A stretch of DNA of 15,897 bases from CAYNTC01 sp964432925. GTDB taxonomy: Bacteria; Planctomycetota; Phycisphaerae; Sedimentisphaerales; Anaerobacaceae. Positions 1 to 7,040 of this stretch are shown piece by piece; position 1 is the first letter of the stretch; every line of letters begins with the position of its first letter. The notes under the pieces were generated by a model that worked only from the letters and a program-made list of their open reading frames with translations, was not told where the DNA came from and did not search any database. The position numbers were made by a program, and so were the translations under genes. The stretch covers positions 1 through 15,897 of the forward strand of contig CAYSPM010000052.1 of assembly GCA_964432925.1 (NCBI GenBank), read 5' to 3'.

Positions 1-775
1 ATCTCTCCATTTCTCTGTCCCAGTGCGGCAGGACGCTGAGCGGACACACAACTAAAGCCGACTTTATATCGCCACGCTGGAAGAGAAGTCGCATAGCAAG
101 GATGCTCTGAACCGTTTTCCCCGTGCCCATATCATCTCCAAGCAGAAAGCCATTGTTCTCAACAAGAAACTTGATACCATCCCATTGGTACGGGTAAGGG
201 CTGCACCTCGGAGGCAAGTCAAGAACATCGATGAAATCGAAATTAACGGGAGGCTGTAGTATCGGCAGCAACATGTCCCAAGGGGAAAGTCGAGTAACTG
301 AAGTACGTGTTGAGTCATGTCGAACACGCTTGAAACTCTTTCGGTAACTATCTACTTTCTCGATGAAGTTAGGCCTATGTTCTGTGTTTTCATCGAAATC
401 GAATTCATGTTGTTTGGCTTCCCACCGTTTTTCCTTGTAGTTCTTACCCACTATGTTAGATTGTTTGAGAGGATGGAAGATATTCTCTGATATGTTAGGG
501 AACTCAGAGAATAGGGACATTGCATCCTCTATCAAGGCTTCAGGCAACAAAAAGTCTGAATCAGCGAGCCTTTCATAAAAGACACTATTGATCATCCGAT
601 GTTGACTCATCGATACTACGGGAAACTTTAAATCTGCTTCTGAGGATTTAAGAAGATTAACGGGGAGGTCTAATTCAGATGTCCAATGTCGCGGCGCCTC
701 AAACGGAGAAAGATGCTTGCCGAGCTTGCAACGTAGACTACTTAACGGGTCTTGTCTTTTGAGGGCAACGACCAT
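1..775 (-). CDS. SNF2-family DEAD/DEAH-box helicase, N-terminal part (runs off left edge)
   Basis: The minus strand is open from an ATG at 775-773 to the window edge, giving 258 codons. Residues 1-185 have no motif I recognise. Residues about 193-258 carry the start of an SNF2 ATPase core: a Q-motif-like stretch (YPYQWDGIKFLVEN), a Walker A (GDDMGTGKT, residues 213-221) and motif Ia (LVVCPLSVLPHW). This is the usual order for Swi2/Snf2 ATPases that remodel nucleoprotein or translocate on duplex DNA. The DEAH box and the second RecA lobe lie outside the window. The start is 5 bp past the stop of the upstream gene. A GTG two codons earlier (781-779) overlaps that stop by one base, so translation is probably coupled. 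Family assignment is firm. Role (repair, transcription recycling or phage defence) cannot be decided from this part. Confidence 0.88.
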   Translation of the reverse strand, partial: MVVALKRQDPLSSLRCKLGKHLSPFEAPRHWTSELDLPVNLLKSSEADLKFPVVSMSQHRMINSVFYERLADSDFLLPEALIEDAMSLFSEFPNISENIFHPLKQSNIVGKNYKEKRWEAKQHEFDFDENTEHRPNFIEKVDSYRKSFKRVRHDSTRTSVTRLSPWDMLLPILQPPVNFDFIDVLDLPPRCSPYPYQWDGIKFLVENNGFLLGDDMGTGKTVQSILAMRLLFQRGDIKSALVVCPLSVLPHWDREMER

Positions 776-780
776 TTCCA

Positions 781-1335
781 CTACTCCGAGAGGACACCTT
801 GTTCATGCACTTTTGCCAGAGCCGTCTTTACACGTTCGAAGGGCTCCACTAAGTCGCAGTTAGAAAACATCCATCCTAGTCCTTCCTTGCATTGCACGAT
901 ATCATTGGGATAGTCCCAGTGACAAGTGACAACAACAGGTGCAAACTTTCCAGAAGGGCTTGAGAGCAGTTCTTCTAGCTGGCTCTTATTGTTCTCTTCG
1001 GAGAGTTGTATTTCTTCGCCTTGTCTGCGAGCTAGGAGCAGTGGCTTTTCACACTTGGTCCTTAGCGAAAGAAATTCCTCCTGCTGAACAAGCACTACAT
1101 CGGGTGAGGTTTGGACGGCCTGAACAAGGGGCTTGCCCACTAGTTCGACGGCTATGTGTTGCATTAGGGTGCCGCCGTAGAGTGTACGTTGTACGGTATT
1201 AGGGCGAATCGGTGACGTACAACGAAATTCCACCGGCTTGCCATGAGCATCAGTGACGAGAATTCCTCCTCTAAGTACGCCATCTTCTACCTCCGCTAGT
1301 GTGATGAAAGCTAAGTGGTTGAGTTCCTCTTTCAT
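781..1335 (-). CDS. Conserved-looking hypothetical protein, 184 aa, upstream partner of SNF2 helicase
   Basis: I do not recognise this protein. It starts at ATG 1335-1333 behind a perfect AGGAGG (1347-1342) with a 6-nt spacer, the strongest Shine-Dalgarno in the window, so it is very likely expressed. It is soluble, with no signal peptide or transmembrane segment. The first half looks beta-rich (LAFITLAEVEDGVLRGGIL near residues 8-26, then a run with RPNTVQRTLYGGTLMQHIA). The second half contains an acidic stretch (residues about 105-125) and the segment VVVTCHWDYPNDI. Its stop abuts the SNF2 helicase start, so the two form one operon, and an accessory or substrate-recruiting role for the helicase is an inference. 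No catalytic motif is visible. Confidence 0.8.
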   Translation of the reverse strand: MKEELNHLAFITLAEVEDGVLRGGILVTDAHGKPVEFRCTSPIRPNTVQRTLYGGTLMQHIAVELVGKPLVQAVQTSPDVVLVQQEEFLSLRTKCEKPLLLARRQGEEIQLSEENNKSQLEELLSSPSGKFAPVVVTCHWDYPNDIVQCKEGLGWMFSNCDLVEPFERVKTALAKVHEQGVLSE

Positions 1336-1937
1336 ATCGATCCTCCTAATGTTTAATTTTTTGCTTCATATATCGAAAGTAATAATATTGGACATTTTTT
1401 AAAAAGTTTTCCCGTCCACAAAATAATTTTATCGTCCAAAACATATCCTGATATAAGAAAACCTCCGCCCGGAGACAAAATTCGAGTCCCAATTAGCAAC
1501 TGTTGTGCCAAAATGACTTGACTTTTTAAGACGACTCTGTCTATCCAGAATCAGCCTCTCGTTTTTGTCCAAAAAGTGTTTATTTTTGTTAACTTTTGCA
1601 AAAAACTGCGCATTTCTACATATTTTTGTCATTTTTCGCCATTTTTTCAAACATCCCACTTGTGCACTTAAGCTCTTATTTCTTATACACTTATAAAAAT
1701 CTTTTCTTTGATTCTTACAAAACTAAATGTCCAAAACTTACCACCGCACCAGCTTAATCTCAACCCATGCCGCTGGCCACAAATACTCTAAGTTACCCAA
1801 GCATCACAAAGGCACAAAGGTACAAAGTAGCATAGGCACAAAGTAATAAAGAATCTCACTCCTTAATTATCCCAAATTGCCACATCACATCTCATGCCTG
1901 AAAAAAGACTGTTACGTCCGATATTATATTTACTTAC
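1336..1937. other. AT-rich intergenic region (about 600 bp) with short repeats, no convincing gene
   Basis: This stretch lies upstream of the helicase operon and downstream of mtaB, both on the minus strand. It is much richer in A/T runs than the flanking genes. It holds a tandem octamer array (1805-1844) and several copies of a GTCCA(A/C)A motif (near 1413, 1433, 1567 and 1729 on plus, and near 1394 on minus). A 76-codon minus-strand reading frame (1429-1659, GTG start, Lys/Asn-rich) exists but has no ribosome-binding site. The promoter of the helicase operon should be in the right-hand part of 1348-1450 as read on the minus strand, but I see no hexamer pair good enough to call. No Rho-independent terminator for mtaB is visible. 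Confidence 0.6.
1805..1844. repeat. Tandem octamer array, unit (C/T)ACAAAG(G/T), five units
   Basis: Five consecutive 8-bp units: CACAAAGG, CACAAAGG, TACAAAGT, a decayed AGCATAGG, then CACAAAGT. The register is kept across the decayed unit (1805, 1813, 1821, 1829, 1837). On the minus strand it reads as repeated CTTTGTGC. Similar CTTTGTGCC-type runs are, as far as I recall, scattered between genes in various environmental bacteria, so this may be one copy of a dispersed intergenic repeat rather than a locus-specific element. Confidence 0.7.
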
Positions 1938-3314
1938 CTATATTAAATCTCCGACCATCCCGGCCGAGCCGTTCTCAGTCAGAACGACTAAACATAAGTC
2001 ATTTGCTTTCAAAATTTTGTGGGAATTTCGTAACTTAACCATGAAGTATCGTTCACTTCGGCCATGCGGCTGACCAGCACCACCTTCCAGCAGGATAGTT
2101 GCTTTCTCTCCGATAAATTGCTCCCGATACTTTCGCTGCAAAACGGCGTCCAAATCCCGCAATATCCTTGAGCGTTCTTTTATAACTTCAGGATTTATAG
2201 TACCTTGCATTAGCGCTGCGGCTGTACCCTTACGTGGCGAAAAGCCAAATATGTGCATTTTGGCAAAGCCAACTTCCTTAGCCAGATCAACAGTCTGCCC
2301 GAAGTCAGCATCTGTTTCACCTGGAAAACCAACGATAATATCGGTCGTTATAGCAGGCCGATCCAAACGAGACTTGACCATATCGACCTTCTTGCGGAAA
2401 TCGTCTGAGTTGTATTGTCTTGCCATTTTTTTGAGTATTTTATCTGAGCCGGACTGAAGTGATAAGTGCAGATGTGGCATAATGTTAGGATGTTCACAGA
2501 ATGAATCGAGCAGCCGGTCAGTTACATCAGCCGGCTCCAGAGAGCTGAGTCTTATCCGAGCCAAGCCAGGTATCTGTGCCATATTATCGAGCAGCACAGC
2601 CAGTTTGTCGTTTTGACCGTTTGCCCATTTCACTCGTCTGACAGTATGCTGTCCATAAGCGCCGAGAAAGACTCCGGTTACGACGATTTCCTTATGGCCT
2701 GCTACGACTAAGGATTGTGCCTCTTCCAGTACGATAGGCAATAGCTTGCTGTGAACATGAGGACGTGTTTTAGGTACAATACAGTAGGAGCAGTAGCCAT
2801 CGCAGCCATCCTGGACTTTCAGAAATGCTCTCGTATGTCCTTTGAATGAATTTAATTGTGTAAGTTCAGCGGTGGTATACAAGTTGTTTTTATTTATGAA
2901 CTTAGAGGCATTATTTGCTTTAATAGAAGCGTCTTTACATAGCTCATTACTCTGTGAATTCAAGACAGAAGTACTGCCATTCGCTATTTGGCATAACATA
3001 GCAGAAAGCTCGTTTCGCTGCCTGACGATGTGGGTGTCTTTGTCAAGGTTGTTCATTTCACCTATTTCAACAGTGGGTAGACAGCCACATGCTACTATAG
3101 TGGCATGCGGGCTTTGCTTTTTAGCCTTACGGATGTATTGTCGACTCTTTGCGGATGCGGTGCGAGTAACACAGCAAGTATTGATAACTACAACGTCGAC
3201 CTTATCGGACATTTTTGTTTGATTCAGTCCAATTCGTTCGAGTAACTCTCTTATTTGCTGGCTCTCATATTGATTAACTTTACAGCCAAGAGTAATTATG
3301 GAAAAAGTCTTCAC
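1938..3314 (-). CDS. mtaB: tRNA (N6-threonylcarbamoyladenosine37-C2)-methylthiotransferase MtaB
   Basis: A 458-aa radical-SAM methylthiotransferase that converts t6A to ms2t6A at position 37 of ANN-decoding tRNAs. The N-terminal UPF0004 domain has the MtaB-type start LGCKVNQYES and three cysteines for the auxiliary 4Fe-4S cluster (C11, C47 in NTCCVT, C78 in ACGC). The radical-SAM cluster motif is CDGYCSYC (C171, C175, C178). Further SAM-core motifs are RLSSLEP, HLHLSLQSGSD and DIIVGFPGET. The C-terminal 60 residues fit the TRAM tRNA-binding domain. Residues about 108-155 form a polar, Asn/Ser-rich linker a little longer than usual. The start is GTG (3314-3312) chosen because the conserved KTFSIITLGCKVN begins there; no Shine-Dalgarno precedes it. 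It is divergent from the PilM-like gene across an 81-bp gap. The GCKVNQYES motif separates MtaB from MiaB and RimO. Confidence 0.95.
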   Translation of the reverse strand: MKTFSIITLGCKVNQYESQQIRELLERIGLNQTKMSDKVDVVVINTCCVTRTASAKSRQYIRKAKKQSPHATIVACGCLPTVEIGEMNNLDKDTHIVRQRNELSAMLCQIANGSTSVLNSQSNELCKDASIKANNASKFINKNNLYTTAELTQLNSFKGHTRAFLKVQDGCDGYCSYCIVPKTRPHVHSKLLPIVLEEAQSLVVAGHKEIVVTGVFLGAYGQHTVRRVKWANGQNDKLAVLLDNMAQIPGLARIRLSSLEPADVTDRLLDSFCEHPNIMPHLHLSLQSGSDKILKKMARQYNSDDFRKKVDMVKSRLDRPAITTDIIVGFPGETDADFGQTVDLAKEVGFAKMHIFGFSPRKGTAAALMQGTINPEVIKERSRILRDLDAVLQRKYREQFIGEKATILLEGGAGQPHGRSERYFMVKLRNSHKILKANDLCLVVLTENGSAGMVGDLI

Positions 3315-3395
3315 AATGTGTTATAATTTATAAATGTTGGGATAAATTAACAAGACCATAAGATCTCAGTCAGGCCATAAGACGGGAGGTTTGTT
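3315..3395. promoter_or_regulatory. Divergent intergenic region between mtaB and the pilM-like operon
   Basis: This 81-bp gap must hold the upstream signals of both genes. On plus, TTGGGA (3337-3342) and TAAGAT (3359-3364) with a 16-bp spacer form a weak sigma-70-like pair. GGGAGG (3384-3389) sits 6 nt before the ATG at 3396. On minus, a TATAAA (about 3331-3326) lies so close to the mtaB GTG that the leader would be only a few nucleotides, with a poor TTGTTA as possible -35. An 8-bp direct repeat CCATAAGA occurs at 3356-3363 and 3375-3382. The promoter assignments are guesses from hexamer matches; the ribosome-binding site of the plus gene is clear. Confidence 0.35.
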
Positions 3396-5678
3396 ATGGC
3401 TTTTGTACAAGATGTGGTTTGGGCGATAGACCTCGGTACTAATTCGCTCAAAGCTTTACACTTGGCAATTGTCGGTGACGTCGTACAGGTCATTGGCTTT
3501 GATAATATCCAGCACGGCAAGATTCTAAGCGGTTCTGGTGTTAAGGAAGCCGAAAGAGATGAACTGATCGCTTTAAGCTTGCGCCAGTTTGTTCAGCGTA
3601 ATGATATAGGTGATGAAGCAATCATAATCTCGGTTCCAAGCCAGAACAGTTTTGCCAGGTTCGTGAGTCTGCCACCGGTTGAGCAAAAGCGTATTCCCGA
3701 AATTGTGAGGTTTGAGGCGGCTCAACAGATACCCTTTGATATGGACGATGTTCAGTGGGATTGGCAGTTGATGACTGAGGCGGACAGTCCAGAAAAAAAG
3801 GTTGGTATATTTGCTATCAAAAACGACGTGGTCAACTCATCCTTGGAGCAGTTCAGTAGGGAAGACATGCAGGTTAGCTATGTCCAGATGGTGCCGATGG
3901 CTTTGTATAACTATCTTATGTACGACCGTCCTGATTTAATTAGTTCGGATGAGCGGGCAACGATAATTCTGGACATTGGTGCGGAGAATACCGACCTGGT
4001 TGTGTGCACAAAGTCGGCAGTCTGGCAGCGATGCATCCTTATGGGAGGCAATTCTTTCACCAGAGCGATAGCTGATACATTCAAATTGAACTTTATAAAA
4101 GCCGAGAAACTAAAGCGTACCGCGCCTGTGAGCAAATATGCACGGCAGATTTTCCAGGCGATGAAACCTGTATTTACTGATTTAGCTTCTGAAGTGCAGC
4201 GGTCACTTGGTTTCTATTCCAGCGCCAATCCCAATAAAAAGTTCAGCAGGATTATTGCTATGGGCGGCGGAACGAAATTGCGAGGTTTATTAAAATACCT
4301 ACAGCAGACCCTTCAAATACCGGTTGAGCGTCCTGATACATTTAAGAGGCTGGCGATAGGCTCCGGTGTCTCGGCAGCGAAATTCCACGGTAATGTAAGC
4401 GATTTTGGTATTGTTTATGGTCTGGCGTTGCAGGGTCTCGGCCTTGCGAGGATAGAAAGCAACTTGCTGCCTCGCGCCATCCAGCGTTCGATGGCCTGGA
4501 CAAGTAAGGCTAAGTACTTCATCGCGGCTGCGTGCATTCTGCTTGTTGTTTCTCTTGTGTGTCTGGCCAGAACGGGGCTGGACAAAATTAGTTATGCCAA
4601 GAATAGTCAAATCCGGCAAAGGGTGGGGGGAATAATCAGATCTGCCGATGAGGCCAATAACAAGCTTAACACTGAAAAGCAAAAAGCATCCAGCTACGAG
4701 GCTACGATAAAGAAGCAGTTTAAGCTCTTCAAATATCGTGAAGCGATACCGCTGTTGCACGAGATGATACTGTCGGCTTTGCCGAATGCCAAGAGTAATC
4801 CTGAGCAGCGAGAGCTTTACGAGGCTTTTGCCAGAGGTGATGTGGAAACATTAATGCAGACTCCTCGCAAGCAGAGGAAGCAATTGTTCGTGACTAACAT
4901 GTCGATTTTCTATTCGGACGACCTTGAGAATGCCCAGTTCGGCAGCACAGCGATGATGAGAAAAAGGGGAATGGGAGCAGAGGGTGCTGATTTAGACGAG
5001 TATGAGCTTGAATTAATGATGAGGGAGCAGCAGATATATGGTGTGGGGGCAAGCCGATACGGATTGATGTCTACTACAGCCGGGCAAGAGGAAGAAAAGG
5101 ATGCCGGCTTTGTCGTGACGTTAGCTGGATATAGCCCGTATCCGTATAAGGACGTAGGTGAACTATTGGATCCGATTGGGGTGGAAGGACAACCTGATAG
5201 ATGGGGATTTATCACTCGTCTGATGCACCTTGATGATATTGCTGATGGTAATAGTCCTTTTGAGTTGTATAAGAAAGCTGATGCTGATCACTTCAAGCTT
5301 GAGAAGGGGCCCGTTGCCTGGGATGCTGATATGCCTGCCGGCACGGGTGTTCCGGATGTAATACCTGATGAGCGGACAGGTGCCTTAGGCGGCGGTGGAA
5401 GCAGCGTCAGCGGCGGTACGCAAATCTTGATTGACCCGATGACGAGTGAGATTATCAGCACGGTTCCTGTCCTGGATGAGTATGGTGAGCCGAAGCTTGA
5501 CCGGAAAAACACGCAAATACAGCAAGTAAATGACAGTTGGTTCATTTTGAATCTTAAGTTTGTCTGGAAAAATGCTCCTGGACAAACTGAGCAGGGCCAG
5601 GCGGAATCTGGTTCTGTAGGTCGATCGAGTGGCGGCAGTACATCTACAGGTAAGTCGATGGGTGAAGTTGAGTGGTGA
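3396..5678 (+). CDS. pilM: PilM-PilN fusion-like protein (GspL-like inner-membrane platform component)
   Basis: 760 aa, about twice the length of PilM. Residues 1-350 are a PilM-type actin-like ATPase: phosphate-1 AIDLGTNSLKAL (10-21), the PilM hallmark FEAAQQIPFDMDDVQWDW (106-123), phosphate-2 ILDIGAENTDLVV (191-203), GGNSFTRAI (217-225), adenosine motif AMGGGTKLRG (288-297) and YGLALQGLG (341-349). Next comes ARIESNLLPRA (351-361), which resembles the INLLP motif at the start of PilN that docks on PilM. It is followed by one transmembrane helix (about 373-392), a short coiled coil (about 400-440) and a region (444-520) laid out like the periplasmic part of PilN. Residues 521-760 are of unknown fold, with Gly/Ser-rich linkers near 660-675 and 738-755. 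The protein therefore resembles GspL, whose cytoplasmic and periplasmic halves match PilM and PilN. First gene of a three-gene operon; the start is fixed by GGGAGG. Confidence 0.85.
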   Translation: MAFVQDVVWAIDLGTNSLKALHLAIVGDVVQVIGFDNIQHGKILSGSGVKEAERDELIALSLRQFVQRNDIGDEAIIISVPSQNSFARFVSLPPVEQKRIPEIVRFEAAQQIPFDMDDVQWDWQLMTEADSPEKKVGIFAIKNDVVNSSLEQFSREDMQVSYVQMVPMALYNYLMYDRPDLISSDERATIILDIGAENTDLVVCTKSAVWQRCILMGGNSFTRAIADTFKLNFIKAEKLKRTAPVSKYARQIFQAMKPVFTDLASEVQRSLGFYSSANPNKKFSRIIAMGGGTKLRGLLKYLQQTLQIPVERPDTFKRLAIGSGVSAAKFHGNVSDFGIVYGLALQGLGLARIESNLLPRAIQRSMAWTSKAKYFIAAACILLVVSLVCLARTGLDKISYAKNSQIRQRVGGIIRSADEANNKLNTEKQKASSYEATIKKQFKLFKYREAIPLLHEMILSALPNAKSNPEQRELYEAFARGDVETLMQTPRKQRKQLFVTNMSIFYSDDLENAQFGSTAMMRKRGMGAEGADLDEYELELMMREQQIYGVGASRYGLMSTTAGQEEEKDAGFVVTLAGYSPYPYKDVGELLDPIGVEGQPDRWGFITRLMHLDDIADGNSPFELYKKADADHFKLEKGPVAWDADMPAGTGVPDVIPDERTGALGGGGSSVSGGTQILIDPMTSEIISTVPVLDEYGEPKLDRKNTQIQQVNDSWFILNLKFVWKNAPGQTEQGQAESGSVGRSSGGSTSTGKSMGEVEW

Positions 5679-5683
5679 TATAG

Positions 5684-7018
5684 ATGGTAAAGATCAATCT
5701 TAAAATTGTGAAAGAAAAACTGAGTGTCTTTCGGCATAATCTATCGCTATTAGTGCCTATCATTATAGCAATAGTTGCTGTAGTTTTATTTATACCGACA
5801 CGGCTGATTAGCAGCAAGCTAAGGGAGCAAATAGCTAAAGAGACTATCGGCAAGGCTAAAAGGCTTAAAGGCATGGATGTTGTTTCGAGTGATAGATGGA
5901 AACAAGAACAGCAATATCAGCAAGCATACGAGAATGATGCAAATCAGATCAAGCAGTTAATGTTGCAAAGCACAAAAAGGGATCTGCTGAGCTATAAGAT
6001 TTTTCCCAAGCCGAAGGGTACTTCTATCTTGGTATTCGAGGAGTTTGGTCAGCGTTATCAGGAAGGTATAGCAGAGATGATAGCCAGTTTGAACGCGGTT
6101 GACAGTCCTACGGAAGCGGAGATTCAACGAAGTCTGCAACAGACGACGACTCGTTCATCGCGTGTTGGGGACAGGGGGCGATTTCCGACGACCTCGTTAA
6201 CGCCGTCGAGGACACCTTTGTATGGTTTATATGGGGGGCGAGGAAGGAGCGAAGCTGAACAAAAGGTTGAGGATGAGATATGCAGAGAAAAAGCCAAATT
6301 GGGTAGTGTTTATGCCAACGTTACTGATCTGGCCGGGTACGAATTCTGGGGCGAGTATAAGTATGATGTTGGGATAGATCAATCGACGGAGGATTGTTGG
6401 TATTGGCAATTAGGTTATTGGGTAATCGAAGATATTATCGATACAATAGAAAAGTTGAATTCAGGTTCGGATAGCGTTTTCACTTCACCAGTTAAGCGAC
6501 TTATGGGAGTGAAGTTTACACTTGGCCAGACGAATGTCAGGACATTCAGGAGTGGCAGGAGGGGTTCGCTGAAAAAGAAGGATACGGGCGATAAAGCTAC
6601 CTATGTTGTTTCGCCGGAAGATGGCCTGACTATACCCTGCACCGAAAGAGTCTGCGATGATGATATTGATGTCATACATTTCGATGTTACAGTCCTTGTC
6701 AGCTCCAAAGCTGTCTTGTCCTTCATGCAGGAACTTTGCAGCGCCAAGGAGCATAAATTCCGGGGATATCTTGAGCAGAAAGCGGAAGAGACTTTCAAAC
6801 ACAATCAGATAACGATTCTCGAAAGTAATATTACCCCGGTTGACCATAAGGATATATTTCATGACCTGTACCGTTACGGTGAAGATGCTGTGGTCGAACT
6901 CGATTTGATATGTGAATATATATTCATCAAGGCAGGCTACGAAGAGATCAAGCCAGAAGCGGTGAAGGAGACGATAAAGGGAGAGGATGATGAATCAGGC
7001 AAACGCAAACGACGGTGA
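5684..7018 (+). CDS. Single-pass membrane protein with PilO/GspM-like topology
   Basis: 444 aa; no close family recognised. It has a short basic cytoplasmic N-terminus, one transmembrane helix (about 19-38, LSLLVPIIIAIVAVVLF), then a helical stretch (40-140) probably forming a coiled coil. A Ser/Thr/Arg/Gly-rich linker follows (about 150-190). A C-terminal region (about 325-415) contains a beta-alpha-beta pattern (IHFDVTVLVSSKAVLSFMQEL, then VVELDLICEYIF) of the kind seen in PilO/GspM ferredoxin-like domains. The tail is very basic (GKRKRR). It starts 5 bp after the stop of the PilM-like gene, with GGTGA at 5674-5678 as a modest ribosome-binding site, so the two are co-translated. Position right after a PilM-PilN-like gene is the main reason to propose a PilO/GspM equivalent. 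This is inference from topology and synteny, not clear homology. Confidence 0.7.
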   Translation: MVKINLKIVKEKLSVFRHNLSLLVPIIIAIVAVVLFIPTRLISSKLREQIAKETIGKAKRLKGMDVVSSDRWKQEQQYQQAYENDANQIKQLMLQSTKRDLLSYKIFPKPKGTSILVFEEFGQRYQEGIAEMIASLNAVDSPTEAEIQRSLQQTTTRSSRVGDRGRFPTTSLTPSRTPLYGLYGGRGRSEAEQKVEDEICREKAKLGSVYANVTDLAGYEFWGEYKYDVGIDQSTEDCWYWQLGYWVIEDIIDTIEKLNSGSDSVFTSPVKRLMGVKFTLGQTNVRTFRSGRRGSLKKKDTGDKATYVVSPEDGLTIPCTERVCDDDIDVIHFDVTVLVSSKAVLSFMQELCSAKEHKFRGYLEQKAEETFKHNQITILESNITPVDHKDIFHDLYRYGEDAVVELDLICEYIFIKAGYEEIKPEAVKETIKGEDDESGKRKRR

Positions 7019-7040
7019 TTAGAATGTTTGAAACGAGGTA

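Noticed and set aside
1429..1659. 76-codon minus-strand frame, GTG start, rich in Lys and Asn, in the AT-rich spacer
   Set aside because: No ribosome-binding site, no recognisable domain, and composition expected from translating AT-rich noncoding DNA. A conserved homologue at the same place in relatives would change this.
1805..1844. CRISPR-like array
   Set aside because: Units are 8 bp with no spacers and there are no cas genes; it is a simple tandem repeat.
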